A stretch of DNA of 64,000 nucleotides from Leifsonia sp. Leaf264. Lineage in GTDB: Bacteria > Actinomycetota > Actinomycetes > Actinomycetales > Microbacteriaceae. Position 1 is the stretch's first letter; every line of letters begins with the position of its first letter. A model generated the notes under the pieces. It was not told the origin of the DNA and did not search any database. It worked only from the letters and a program-made list of their open reading frames with translations. The DNA lies in contig NZ_LMMR01000007.1 in NCBI RefSeq assembly GCF_001422325.1, positions 489,539 to 553,538 on the forward strand, read 5' to 3'. The position numbers and the translations under genes were made by a program. This document shows positions 20,287 to 29,846 of the stretch, one piece after another.

Positions 20287-22418
20287 CCGTGATCGACGCG
20301 CCGCGCGTGGGCATGGACTACCACTCGCTCAACGCGATGCTCAACCTCTACGGCGACGACGGACAGATCCAGTTCGACAAGGATCGCGAGGCTGCGCGGG
20401 AGTACTTCCTGCAGCACGTGAACCAGAACACGGTGTTCTTCCACTCGCTCAAGGAGCGCCTCGACTACCTCGTCGAGAAGGAGTACTACGAGGCCGCCGT
20501 GCTCGACCAGTACTCGTTCGAGTTCATCACCAGCCTCAACGACCTGGCCTACTCGAAGAAGTTCCGCTTCGACACGTTCCTCGGTGCGTTCAAGTACTAC
20601 ACGAGCTACACGCTCAAGACCTTCGACGGCAAGCGCTACCTCGAGCGCTTCGAGGACCGCGTCGTGATGACCGCGCTCGGCCTCGCCCAGGGCGACGAGA
20701 AGCTCGCCGTGAACCTCGTCGAGGAGATCATCGGCGGCCGCTTCCAGCCGGCCACCCCCACGTTCCTCAACACGGGCAAGGCGCAGCGCGGTGAGCTCGT
20801 CTCCTGCTTCCTGCTGCGCATCGAAGACAACATGGAGTCGATCTCGCGCGGCATCAACTCCGCCCTGCAGCTCTCCAAGCGCGGTGGCGGCGTGGCCCTC
20901 TCGCTCTCCAACATCCGCGAGGCCGGCGCTCCGATCAAGCAGATCGAGAACCAGTCCAGCGGCATCATCCCCGTGATGAAGCTCCTCGAGGACAGCTTCA
21001 GCTACGCCAACCAGCTCGGTGCCCGACAGGGTGCCGGAGCCGTGTACCTGAGCGCGCACCACCCCGACATCATGAAGTTCCTCGACACCAAGCGCGAGAA
21101 CGCCGACGAGAAGATCCGCATCAAGACGCTCTCGCTCGGTGTCGTCGTTCCCGACATCACCTTCGAGCTCGCCAAGAACGGCGAGGACATGTACCTGTTC
21201 TCCCCGTACGACGTCGAGAAGGTCTACGGCGTTCCGTTCGGCGACATCTCCGTCAGCGAGAAGTACCGCGAGATGGTCGACGACCCGCGCATCAAGAAGA
21301 CCAAGATCAACGCGCGTGAGTTCTTCCAGACCCTCGCCGAGATCCAGTTCGAGAGCGGCTACCCCTACATCGTGTTCGAAGACACGGTGAACAAGGCGAA
21401 CCCGATCAAGGGCCGCATCAACATGTCGAACCTCTGCAGCGAGATCCTCCAGGTCAACACCCCCACGACCTACAACGAGGACCTCAGCTACAACGTCATC
21501 GGCAAGGACATCAGCTGCAACCTCGGTTCGCTGAACATCGCCCTCACCATGGACTCGCCCGACTTCGGCAGCACCGTCGAGACCGCCATCCGCGGCCTCA
21601 CCGCCGTGTCGAACATGAGCCACATCGCATCCGTCCGCTCGATCGAAGACGGCAACGACAAGAGCCACGCCATCGGCCTCGGCCAGATGAACCTGCACGG
21701 CTACCTCGCTCGTGAGCGCATCTACTACGGCTCCGAAGAGGGCATCGACTTCACGAACATCTACTTCTACACGGTGCTGTTCCACGCCCTGCGTGCCTCG
21801 AACAATATCGCCAAGGAGCGCGGTGAGACCTTCGTGGGCTTCGAGGACTCCAAGTACGCGTCGGGCGAGTTCTTCGACAAGTACACGGATGCCGAGTGGC
21901 TTCCGTCGACCGCTCGCGGTGCTGAGCTGTTCGAGCAGTCGGGCGTGCACATCCCCACGCAGGACGACTGGCGCGAGCTGAAGGCATCCGTTCAGCAGTA
22001 CGGCATCTACAACCAGAACCTGCAGGCCGTTCCGCCCACCGGTTCGATCTCGTACATCAACAACTCGACCGCGTCGATCCACCCGATCGCCGCGAAGATC
22101 GAGATCCGCAAGGAAGGCAAGCTGGGTCGTGTGTACTTCCCGGCGCCGTTCATGACGAACGACAACCTGGACTACTACCAGGACGCCTACGAGATCGGTG
22201 CCGAGAAGGTCATCGACACCTACGCCGCGGCAACGCAGCACGTCGACCAGGGCCTCTCGCTCACGCTGTTCTTCAAGGACACCGCGACCACGCGCGACAT
22301 CAACAAGGCGCAGATCTACGCATGGAAGAAGGGGATCAAGACGATCTACTACATCCGTCTGCGTCAGATGGCCCTCGAGGGCACCGAGCTGGAGATGTGC
22401 GTCTCCTGCGCGCTTTGA
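20259..22418 (+). CDS. nrdE: Class Ib ribonucleoside-diphosphate reductase, alpha subunit
   Basis: Catalytic subunit reducing ribonucleoside diphosphates to deoxy forms. With TTG 20259 (GAAGGAT 10 bases upstream) it has 719 residues; GTG 20289, two bases after nrdI, is the alternative. Active-site residues visible are Cys in [10 protein letters not shown] (about 182), the N-x-C-x-E motif in SNLCSEI (about 391), CNLGSLN (about 420) and the C-terminal redox pair CVSCAL. There is no long N-terminal ATP cone, as expected for NrdE. It is followed by two stem-loops and then nrdF. Confidence 0.97.
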   Translation: MVNATDSGVAVIDAPRVGMDYHSLNAMLNLYGDDGQIQFDKDREAAREYFLQHVNQNTVFFHSLKERLDYLVEKEYYEAAVLDQYSFEFITSLNDLAYSKKFRFDTFLGAFKYYTSYTLKTFDGKRYLERFEDRVVMTALGLAQGDEKLAVNLVEEIIGGRFQPATPTFLNTGKAQRGELVSCFLLRIEDNMESISRGINSALQLSKRGGGVALSLSNIREAGAPIKQIENQSSGIIPVMKLLEDSFSYANQLGARQGAGAVYLSAHHPDIMKFLDTKRENADEKIRIKTLSLGVVVPDITFELAKNGEDMYLFSPYDVEKVYGVPFGDISVSEKYREMVDDPRIKKTKINAREFFQTLAEIQFESGYPYIVFEDTVNKANPIKGRINMSNLCSEILQVNTPTTYNEDLSYNVIGKDISCNLGSLNIALTMDSPDFGSTVETAIRGLTAVSNMSHIASVRSIEDGNDKSHAIGLGQMNLHGYLARERIYYGSEEGIDFTNIYFYTVLFHALRASNNIAKERGETFVGFEDSKYASGEFFDKYTDAEWLPSTARGAELFEQSGVHIPTQDDWRELKASVQQYGIYNQNLQAVPPTGSISYINNSTASIHPIAAKIEIRKEGKLGRVYFPAPFMTNDNLDYYQDAYEIGAEKVIDTYAAATQHVDQGLSLTLFFKDTATTRDINKAQIYAWKKGIKTIYYIRLRQMALEGTELEMCVSCAL

Positions 22419-22423
22419 TTATC

Positions 22424-23515
<1,092 letters not shown>

Positions 23516-23533
23516 GTCTCACTGCAGTTCAAG

Positions 23534-23563
23534 GAAGGGCGGATGCTTCGGCACCCGCCCTTC
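23534..23563 (+). terminator. Terminator-like hairpin after nrdF
   Basis: GAAGGGCGG pairs with CCGCCCTTC over 9 bases with a 12-base loop, 18 bases after the nrdF stop, followed by TGTTCG. It probably ends the nrdHIEF transcript. Confidence 0.65.
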
Positions 23564-23607
23564 TGTTCGATACAGGTTTCTCGTGGCCCCGGCTGTAGCC
23601 TCCATCT

Positions 23608-24492
23608 ATGAGTGAGCAAACCCCCTCCGGCTGGTTTCCTGACCCCTTCGGGAGGCACGAACACCGCTACTGGGACGGTATTCAGTGGACCGAGCATGTC
23701 GGCTCCGCCGGTCGTCAGATGCTCGACGCGCCCATCGTCGCGCCGCCGAGGCCGGTTGCTCCGCAGCTTGCTACGCAGGTCGCGAGCAGGCCGATCGCCC
23801 CAAGCGAACCGTCTAACAAGAAGGCGCAACGACAAGTCCGCAAGCTTGGTGTCGCTGACCCGGATCGCGATGGCGGCGGCACGTTGTTCACCGAGCAGAT
23901 TCTGGTGGTAAACCAAAAGGCAAAGCTCTTCGAGAAGAAGGCCGAGTATTCAGTCTTCGACCAGCACGGACGTAAGGTCGGCGGAGTCCGTCAGTTTGGC
24001 TACAGCATGTCGCGCATGGCTGTCGGGCGCGACAATGCCACGAAGCGCTTCCAGATTGTCGACGCTGAAGGCCAGCCGCTCGTGACGCTCACCCGACCGG
24101 CAACGGTGATGAAATCCAAGGTGATGGTCACGCGTGCGGACGGCTCGCCGGTTGGTCAGATCGTTCAGGAGAACTTTGGGGCTTTGGCTTCATTGCTCGG
24201 CGGCAGGTTCAATATCCGCTTTCGCATCGAGTCGGATGGCAAGACGCTCGGCACGATCAATGCGGAGAGCTGGCGAGCGTGGGACTTCAGTATCCAGGAC
24301 CCGCGCGGTGCGGAGATTGGTCGAATCACCAAGACGTGGGGAGGGTTCGGAAAAGAGATGTTCACGAAGGCCGACAACTATGTCTTGGAGATGCATCGAA
24401 CGCTCGAGGATCCGCTCCTTTCTCTTGTGGTATCGGCTGCCCTCGTCGTCGACACGGTGCTGAAGCAGGATGGCGATCAGCGCAGCCGTTGA
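23608..24492 (+). CDS. DUF2510 plus LURP-one/scramblase-like domain protein
   Basis: Unknown function; 294 residues. Residues 8-32 (GWFPDPFGRHEHRYWDGIQW ...) are a DUF2510 module, a short actinobacterial domain usually attached to membrane or surface proteins. A proline-rich linker follows, then from about residue 92 a beta-rich domain (LVVNQKAKLFEKKAEYSVFD ... GRFNIRFRI ... WRAWDFSIQDPRGAEIGRIT) resembling the phospholipid scramblase / LURP-one fold. No signal peptide is present. GC is lower than in the nrd genes, and the gene opens a stretch of foreign-looking DNA. The 136 bases after it contain nothing recognisable. Confidence 0.75.
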   Translation: MSEQTPSGWFPDPFGRHEHRYWDGIQWTEHVGSAGRQMLDAPIVAPPRPVAPQLATQVASRPIAPSEPSNKKAQRQVRKLGVADPDRDGGGTLFTEQILVVNQKAKLFEKKAEYSVFDQHGRKVGGVRQFGYSMSRMAVGRDNATKRFQIVDAEGQPLVTLTRPATVMKSKVMVTRADGSPVGQIVQENFGALASLLGGRFNIRFRIESDGKTLGTINAESWRAWDFSIQDPRGAEIGRITKTWGGFGKEMFTKADNYVLEMHRTLEDPLLSLVVSAALVVDTVLKQDGDQRSR

Positions 24493-24628
24493 ACATCGCC
24501 CGACCTGCCGAACGTAGGTGGTTTGCTCATGAAGATGTCGAGCACGCCGCGCAGGTCTTCGTTCTGGCCGAGCGCGACGAGCCGAAGGACCGTGCCTGAC
24601 GCCCAAACGCGCCATATACCCGGAAGTG

Positions 24629-25579
24629 CTATGTGGGCAAATGATCAATAATCACGCCGACGTACACCTCGGCTTCCTTCACTGCAAAGTACACACGGTT
24701 GATGTTGGGTCGAAGCTTGGTGTGCCACTCGCAACGAACAAGGGTGTCGTCGATGGTGAAGTCGCGCATTCGCATCTTCCGTGTGTTTCGACGCGTGTTG
24801 GACCCCTCGGGCGATGCTGTGATGCCAAAACTCCCCAATGCACTTTGACGATCGATCGTCTCGGTGTTCTCCGCCCAGATGGCCGGGGCCTGATCGTTTA
24901 GAACACCGAGATGTTGCACCAGTTTTGTGACGTTTTCGGTGTTGTCCCCATTCAGAGCGCGAAGATGACTCCAGGCGAGCTCATCGAACTTGAGGCTCGG
25001 AAACATGACAGGGGCGAAAGTCGGCAACAAACTGAGATCATTCCCGTGCTCGTCCAGAAAGAGTGCCCGCCACGCCTGTGCTGCTGCGGCGCGACTAGTT
25101 GGACTGTCGAAATCGGACGTAAGACGGACGAGGCGGGTTTTGATGCATTCCAAACACGTCGAAGTGCTCGTGCTCCACACTTCAGGGAGGGTTGAAAGCA
25201 AAAGTGGGGACTCACCACCAAAGGCAGCTACGTCCGAAATCAGGCGGGCAACGTTGCCCGGATGCCCGAGTGCAGGCTGATACTGATCGCCGAGGTGAGT
25301 TTTGCAAACGACCCGAGGCGGGCCCGAGGAAATGAAGCCTCGCGACATGTACAGTGTCAAAATCCGCCAAAAATCACGCTCCGCTATCGCTGAGGACGGC
25401 GGTGGTGATGCGGTGAGGTCTTGCAGGGCCTCAAGTGTCGCCGGCCCGATTTTGATGGCACGGTCATCGGCCCGGCCGAGCATTCGAGCCCAGAACTCGG
25501 TCTTTGCCGAGGCCGCGTCAGATGGAATCACGAACTCGGGGTCCAACAGAAGATGAGGCTGGTCAATCACCAGTCGCAC
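24629..25579 (-). CDS. Uncharacterised partner protein of a DUF3696 ATPase
   Basis: I do not recognise this 316-residue protein. It starts at GTG 25579 (GTG 25570 is possible) and overlaps the end of the ATPase gene by 17 bases, so the two are translated together. Visible features: RDFWRILTLYMSRGF near residue 70, CKTHLGDQYQPALGHPG near 90, a Cys pair CLECIK near 145, and a C-terminal beta-rich end WHTKLRPNINRVYFAVKE ... YVGVIIDHL. It has no transmembrane segment or signal peptide. In known ATPase-effector pairs the second gene usually encodes a nuclease or other toxin, but no catalytic motif can be assigned here. GC is near 55 percent in sampled lines, well below the window norm. Confidence 0.7.
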   Translation of the reverse strand: MRLVIDQPHLLLDPEFVIPSDAASAKTEFWARMLGRADDRAIKIGPATLEALQDLTASPPPSSAIAERDFWRILTLYMSRGFISSGPPRVVCKTHLGDQYQPALGHPGNVARLISDVAAFGGESPLLLSTLPEVWSTSTSTCLECIKTRLVRLTSDFDSPTSRAAAAQAWRALFLDEHGNDLSLLPTFAPVMFPSLKFDELAWSHLRALNGDNTENVTKLVQHLGVLNDQAPAIWAENTETIDRQSALGSFGITASPEGSNTRRNTRKMRMRDFTIDDTLVRCEWHTKLRPNINRVYFAVKEAEVYVGVIIDHLPT

Positions 25580-27302
25580 CGCGAGCCCGTTCGATGTTCA
25601 TCTTCAGGATGGCGCGGATGTCATCTTCAGACGAACTCAGGAATCCATCCGGCCATTCGTCCAGATCACCGAACTCACTTAGCTTCAGAGTGCGCGTCCT
25701 CGCGCCCCCACTCTTCGACTCGATGAAGGTGATATCTACATCCGAGGTATCGATACTTCCCTCAGCAGCGCGCCGTCGTATTCGCGTAATGAACGCATCG
25801 CTATGCGTTTCGATGATGAGGGAGACGTCAGGGCGCGCCGACAGCATGAAATCAGCGAGCCTCGCCTGCACTGCAGGGTGAAGGTGTAGTTCGGGCTGCT
25901 CCACGATGAACACCGAATCGTGCGGTGCGGACAGCAGTCCCACGAGGAGCGGGAGTGTTTGGCTGACGCCAACTCCCACCGATGTGAGGTCTCGAATGTG
26001 ACCGTCCAAATGAAGCTCGAAGCCCACCCCCAGCTTTCCCCGACTGCGAGCGTTGATACGGTCGCCTATCTGTAGGTACTCAAGCCATCGGTTTACTGCG
26101 GTCGAAAGACGGTCGACCGTTCTGGCCTGACCGGGAGGGCAATACTGGACGGCATCGTTTGCCGACCGTGACAATACGGCAGCGCTGAACTCGCCACGCG
26201 TGCCCACGGGGAGGCCTCTGGCGAGCTCGTTCCAGTGATTCCACACCACGCGTGGTTCGTCGCGTAGGGGGCCGAGATACTGGACGCGCCGGCTTAACTC
26301 GTCCAGGCTGCTGTTCAGCGCACCAAGCGCGTCGAAACTTGTTCCTAGAGCATTGCCTAACGCGCTTTCGAGAAGGCCGACGACTGGTGACCCGTACGCC
26401 AAAACGGGTCCCTTTATTGGTAGGAGAGAGTAGGCACGACGTGCACGTTGGGCCGCAACTGCACCAATGGCATCAGACCGCTCGGAGGTCGTTAGATCGC
26501 TCCAGACGGAGTCGAACAGGTAGGGATTTCCGGATCGGGCATGACTGAAACGTTTGCTGATGTCGACGAGTTTCTTGTCCTCATGAGCAGCTTCCGCTAG
26601 TAGGCGGACGAACTCCCTGGCCACTTGTGGCGTGATGCCAGACCGCTTCATCTCTAACTGCTCGTCGCGACCGCTTTCGCTGAGGATGGACTCGAATTCG
26701 GCGCGATAGATGCTCGCGACGCGCTCTGGTGCCATTAGCTGCACGAGCCCGATCGGGCGCAGACCTTGCATTACCGCATATGTGCGTAGCTGCCGCTTGT
26801 CACTTCCGAGAAGGGCCTTCACATGGAGTACCTCGCGAGGCCCGAAATGGCGAGTCGCTTGCATCGCGAGTTCTACATCCGATCCGCGGGAATTGGCGCG
26901 GGCGAGTTCTAGATCTTGGCCGGGAAAGCTCGGCGAGGTGAACCCGATCCGCTTGGCTCGCAACGAAGAACGATCTTCCGTTGCCACTAGCTCGTACTCG
27001 GCACTCAACGGCTCGTCGTGCAGAGCGCCGTCGGTGAGGTGAGTGTCGACGCTGAGCCGTATTCCGATATGACCTGTCGAAGACGACTCTCTGACGAGGT
27101 CTTGTGCATCACCGAGTCTGACAAGTGGGCCGTTCAGGACAACCGGTCCCTCGTTGTAGAGGCTTTGTGCAGCAAGGAGAAGGGACTGTAGCGTTGATGA
27201 CTTGCCACTGCTGTTGACGCCCGTAAGAATTGTGGCCTTGCCAGGGCGAATGTCTAAGTGAGCAGACTCAATACCCTTGAAGTCACTGATTTCCCAAAGC
27301 AA
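25563..27302 (-). CDS. OLD/ABC-type AAA ATPase with DUF3696 C-terminus
   Basis: SMC/OLD-like ATPase of 579 residues, probably the sensor-motor of a two-gene defence-type module. I chose TTG 27302 because GGAGGG stands 6 bases upstream and the frame then opens LLWEISDFKGIESAHLDIRP, the usual start of this family. Walker A is GVNSSGKSS (about residues 27-35). A signature-like SVGVGVSQTLPLLVGLL, Walker B SVFIVEQPELHLHP and the His switch ETHSD lie in the C-terminal third. The end, LDEWPDGFLSSSEDD, matches DUF3696. No Toprim domain is seen, so it is not a classical OLD nuclease. GC is low compared with neighbours. Confidence 0.88.
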   Translation of the reverse strand: MLWEISDFKGIESAHLDIRPGKATILTGVNSSGKSSTLQSLLLAAQSLYNEGPVVLNGPLVRLGDAQDLVRESSSTGHIGIRLSVDTHLTDGALHDEPLSAEYELVATEDRSSLRAKRIGFTSPSFPGQDLELARANSRGSDVELAMQATRHFGPREVLHVKALLGSDKRQLRTYAVMQGLRPIGLVQLMAPERVASIYRAEFESILSESGRDEQLEMKRSGITPQVAREFVRLLAEAAHEDKKLVDISKRFSHARSGNPYLFDSVWSDLTTSERSDAIGAVAAQRARRAYSLLPIKGPVLAYGSPVVGLLESALGNALGTSFDALGALNSSLDELSRRVQYLGPLRDEPRVVWNHWNELARGLPVGTRGEFSAAVLSRSANDAVQYCPPGQARTVDRLSTAVNRWLEYLQIGDRINARSRGKLGVGFELHLDGHIRDLTSVGVGVSQTLPLLVGLLSAPHDSVFIVEQPELHLHPAVQARLADFMLSARPDVSLIIETHSDAFITRIRRRAAEGSIDTSDVDITFIESKSGGARTRTLKLSEFGDLDEWPDGFLSSSEDDIRAILKMNIERARGATGD

Positions 27303-27512
27303 GTTTTTCCCTCCGCAGTTCGAACGACAGTAGCAGTGCGTGCGCGTGGGGGCGGCCGATGAGCGGGAGCGGATGAGCTGGATTCTCGACGAAAATCGGG
27401 CGCGCGATGCGACCTTCCGGCTAGCAATCAACCGAGGCACGTACGGTATGGCAGCGCGTCACGGCCGACGCGCGGCAGGTACAGATTAGGGCTTGCCCGA
27501 ATGACGGCCCCT
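27303..27512. other. Gap between the ATPase gene and an amidohydrolase remnant
   Basis: The ribosome site of the ATPase gene lies at its left edge. A 38-codon plus-strand ORF (27373-27489) has no recognisable product. No promoter or repeat stands out. Confidence 0.4.
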
Positions 27513-28238
27513 TTATGCCACCGCCGAGCAGTGATGCGTCCCTGCCGGAGGCGCCTCCGGCAGGGGAGCCGCATCCGTTGCGTCGTGCGCGATCTCGCCC
27601 GCGACGATCGTGAGGTCGGGGCGCTCCGTGAGGAGCCGGGCGGGATCGGGCTCGAGGTCGTAAAGGTTCATCGACCAGGTCACGAGGTCGGCGCGAGCGC
27701 CAACCCGCACGACGCCGAGCGAGTCCGCCGCGTGCCACGCCCAAGCGCCCTCGGCCGTGTAGCCGCGCAACGCCGCGTCCAAGCTCGAGCGCTCCCAAGA
27801 AGTCCACGAGGAGCGACCATCGAGACCCGCCCGCGTCAGCGCTGAGTAGAGACCGACCAGCGGGTCCATCTCGCCGACCTGCCAGTCGCTCGACAACGCG
27901 ACGTGCGCGCCCGACTCGATGAGGGAGCGGAATCGCCAGGCGCGGCTCCAGCGCTGCTCGCCGACGTTGTCCATCCAGGTGCCGCCGACGAGATCGGGGG
28001 AGCAGTGGCGAGGCTGCATCGCCGCCGTCACACCGAGCTGCGCGAAACGGGGCAGGTCGTTGGGGTGCAAGCACTCGACGTGCACGATGCCGTGGCGGCG
28101 GTCGCGGGTGCCGTTGGTGCGGGCGGCGTGCTCGATGGCGTCGAGGGCGATGCGGATGCCGCCGTCTCCCGTCGCGTGCGTGTGGGTTTGGAAGCCCAGT
28201 CGATCGAGCTCGGTCACGATGCGGGTGAGCTCGCCCAC
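27513..28238 (-). pseudogene. Amidohydrolase (YtcJ-like) remnant, N-terminal half missing
   Basis: The 241 codons encode only the C-terminal half of a metal-dependent amidohydrolase of the YtcJ type, normally about 530 residues. Present are TRIVTELDRLGFQTHTHATG, GGIRIALDAIEHA, HVECLHPNDLPRF, VALSSDWQVGEMDP and the exit strand RVGARADLVTW. The N-terminal metal-binding HxH region is absent; upstream the reading matches only back to about 28270 and then turns into unrelated sequence, so a deletion is likely. A second, shorter relic of the same 3' end lies at 29569-29775 beyond the dehydrogenase gene. The product is unlikely to be active. Confidence 0.75.
27540..27565 (-). terminator. 26-base perfect palindrome in the amidohydrolase remnant
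   Basis: Arms CCCTGCCGGAGGC and GCCTCCGGCAGGG meet with no loop. It falls in the last 20 codons of the remnant and is decayed in the second copy (29560-29580). It may be a terminator overlapping the stop region. Confidence 0.5.
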
Positions 28239-28553
28239 CGGCGCGCTCGGGTGGCCGCGGTGGCCCGGACGGTGTCAACTCGTGATTGCGGGGCGGGGTC
28301 CGGCATAAACCTCGGAGCGGCGCTGCCAACCAGCAACGTGTCCGGACACATGCCGCGAAGCCCCGGCGACATGACACGACCTTTGATCCAAGGTGACACG
28401 CGACTGGGCGCCGTGCGCGAGCGCGTCGACGCGGCATCGGTCGCTCAGGCGACGCAAATCGGTCTCTATCCGGGGTGTTGGAGTTCGATGGTGCCCGAGC
28501 ACGCAACCGGAATGCTCCCTCCCATGCGAGCGGCGAACCCCTACGGTTGTCGT

Positions 28554-29513
28554 GTGCGCGCCTGGGTCTACGAACGATACGGTTCCGTCGATGAACTGCA
28601 GCTCCGCGAGGTGCCGACGCCGGTGCCCGGCGAGGGCGAGGTTCTCGTGGAGGTCGTCGCGACCTCGGTGAACCTGTCGGACTGGGAGGCGTTGCGGGGC
28701 AGCCCCGGCTACGCCCGCTTCGACGGGCTGCGACGCCCCCGAACCAAGATCCTCGGATCCGACATCGCTGGCCGCATCGTCGCGGTCGGCGACGGCGTCA
28801 CCGGATTCCGGGTCGGCGATGAGGTGTACGGCGACAACATCCGAGGCCGTGGCGGATTCGCCGAGTACGCGGTGATGCCGGTGACGGCACTCTCGCCCAA
28901 GCCGCCTGCCTTGACGTTCGCCGAGGCATCGACCATCCCGCAGGCGGGGGCAATCGCCCAGCAGGCCATCGCGACCGGGCGACCGGGGCAGCGGTTGTTG
29001 ATCAATGGCGCCGGTGGCGGCTCGGGCAGCTTCATGATCCAGCTCGCGGTCGCGAAGGGCATGCACGTCACCGCGGTCGACAACGCGGAGAAGCTCCAAT
29101 TCATGAAAGGGCTGGGGGCGCACGAGACGATCGACTATCGGCGCACCGACTTCACGCGCACGGGCCCTTACGACCTCATCATCGACCTCGTCGCACGGCG
29201 ATCGGTGTTCGCGTACAGGCGAGCGCTCGGCAGGCACGGACGATGTCTGATGGTCGGTGGCACCCTGCGCACGATGCTCCGGATGGTCACGGTCGGCACG
29301 CTCCTCGGAGCCCTCACCCGTGCACGTTTCGGAGTGCTCTTCGTCCACGAGGGAGCCGGAAACTTCGACCAGCTCGCCGCCCACCGCGCCGCGGGGTCGA
29401 TCGACATCCACATTGACCGCACGTTCCCGTTCGTGGAAGTGCCCGCTGCTCTCGCCTTCCATGGTGAAGGGAGGGCGCTCGGCAAGGTCGTCGTCATCGT
29501 GCGCGACAGCTGA
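28554..29513 (+). CDS. Zinc-independent medium-chain dehydrogenase / quinone oxidoreductase-like protein
   Basis: NAD(P)-dependent reductase of the MDR superfamily, 319 residues from GTG 28554 (VRAWVYERYG, a standard MDR start); ATG 28524 would add 10 residues. The GroES-like part has ILGSDIAGRIVAVGDGVTGFRVGDEVYG, and the Rossmann loop is LLINGAGGGSGSFMIQLAVAKG at about residues 140-160. Structural-zinc cysteines are absent, placing it with quinone oxidoreductase-like members. The substrate is unknown. It lies alone between two decayed copies of an amidohydrolase 3' end on the other strand, suggesting insertion or a rearranged duplication. Confidence 0.88.
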   Translation: MRAWVYERYGSVDELQLREVPTPVPGEGEVLVEVVATSVNLSDWEALRGSPGYARFDGLRRPRTKILGSDIAGRIVAVGDGVTGFRVGDEVYGDNIRGRGGFAEYAVMPVTALSPKPPALTFAEASTIPQAGAIAQQAIATGRPGQRLLINGAGGGSGSFMIQLAVAKGMHVTAVDNAEKLQFMKGLGAHETIDYRRTDFTRTGPYDLIIDLVARRSVFAYRRALGRHGRCLMVGGTLRTMLRMVTVGTLLGALTRARFGVLFVHEGAGNFDQLAAHRAAGSIDIHIDRTFPFVEVPAALAFHGEGRALGKVVVIVRDS

Positions 29514-29568
29514 GGCGCCCGGGCCCCTACGCCGCCGCCGAGCAGTGGTGCGTGCCTGCAGGCGGCGC

Positions 29569-29775
29569 CTACGGTAGAGGCGCGGCATCCGTCGCGCCGT
29601 GCACGATCTCACCGGCAACGATCGTGTGGTCGGCGCGCTCGCCCAGTAACCGCGAAGGGCCGGGCTCGAGGTCGTAGAGGTTCGACGACCAGGTGACGAG
29701 GTCGGCGCGAGCACCGACGCGCACAACGCCGAGGGAATCCTCGGCGTGGAGATCCGTCGGGCGATACTCGACCAG
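29569..29775 (-). pseudogene. Second amidohydrolase 3'-end relic
   Basis: Read on the minus strand, this encodes HAEDSLGVVRVGARADLVTW ... NLYDLEPGPSRLLGERADHTIVAGEIVHGATDAAPLP followed by TAG at 29569-29571, where the copy at 27513 has GAG. Beyond the TAG the frame continues to APPAGTHHCSAAA and a second stop at 29527, again matching the first copy. It is therefore a diverged duplicate of the last 75 codons. Upstream of about 29760 similarity is lost. Between this relic and 29847 only a short promoter-sized gap remains. Confidence 0.7.
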
Positions 29776-29846
29776 CAGAGTCTCATTCGCCCTCCGTTCA
29801 CCTTCCCGTTCACCCGCGTACCGGCGGCGTCAGTAGGTTTCGGCGC

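Noticed and set aside
27373-27489. 38-codon plus-strand ORF beside the ATPase gene
   Set aside because: No ribosome site of note and no recognisable protein pattern; could be a relic, not supported as a gene.
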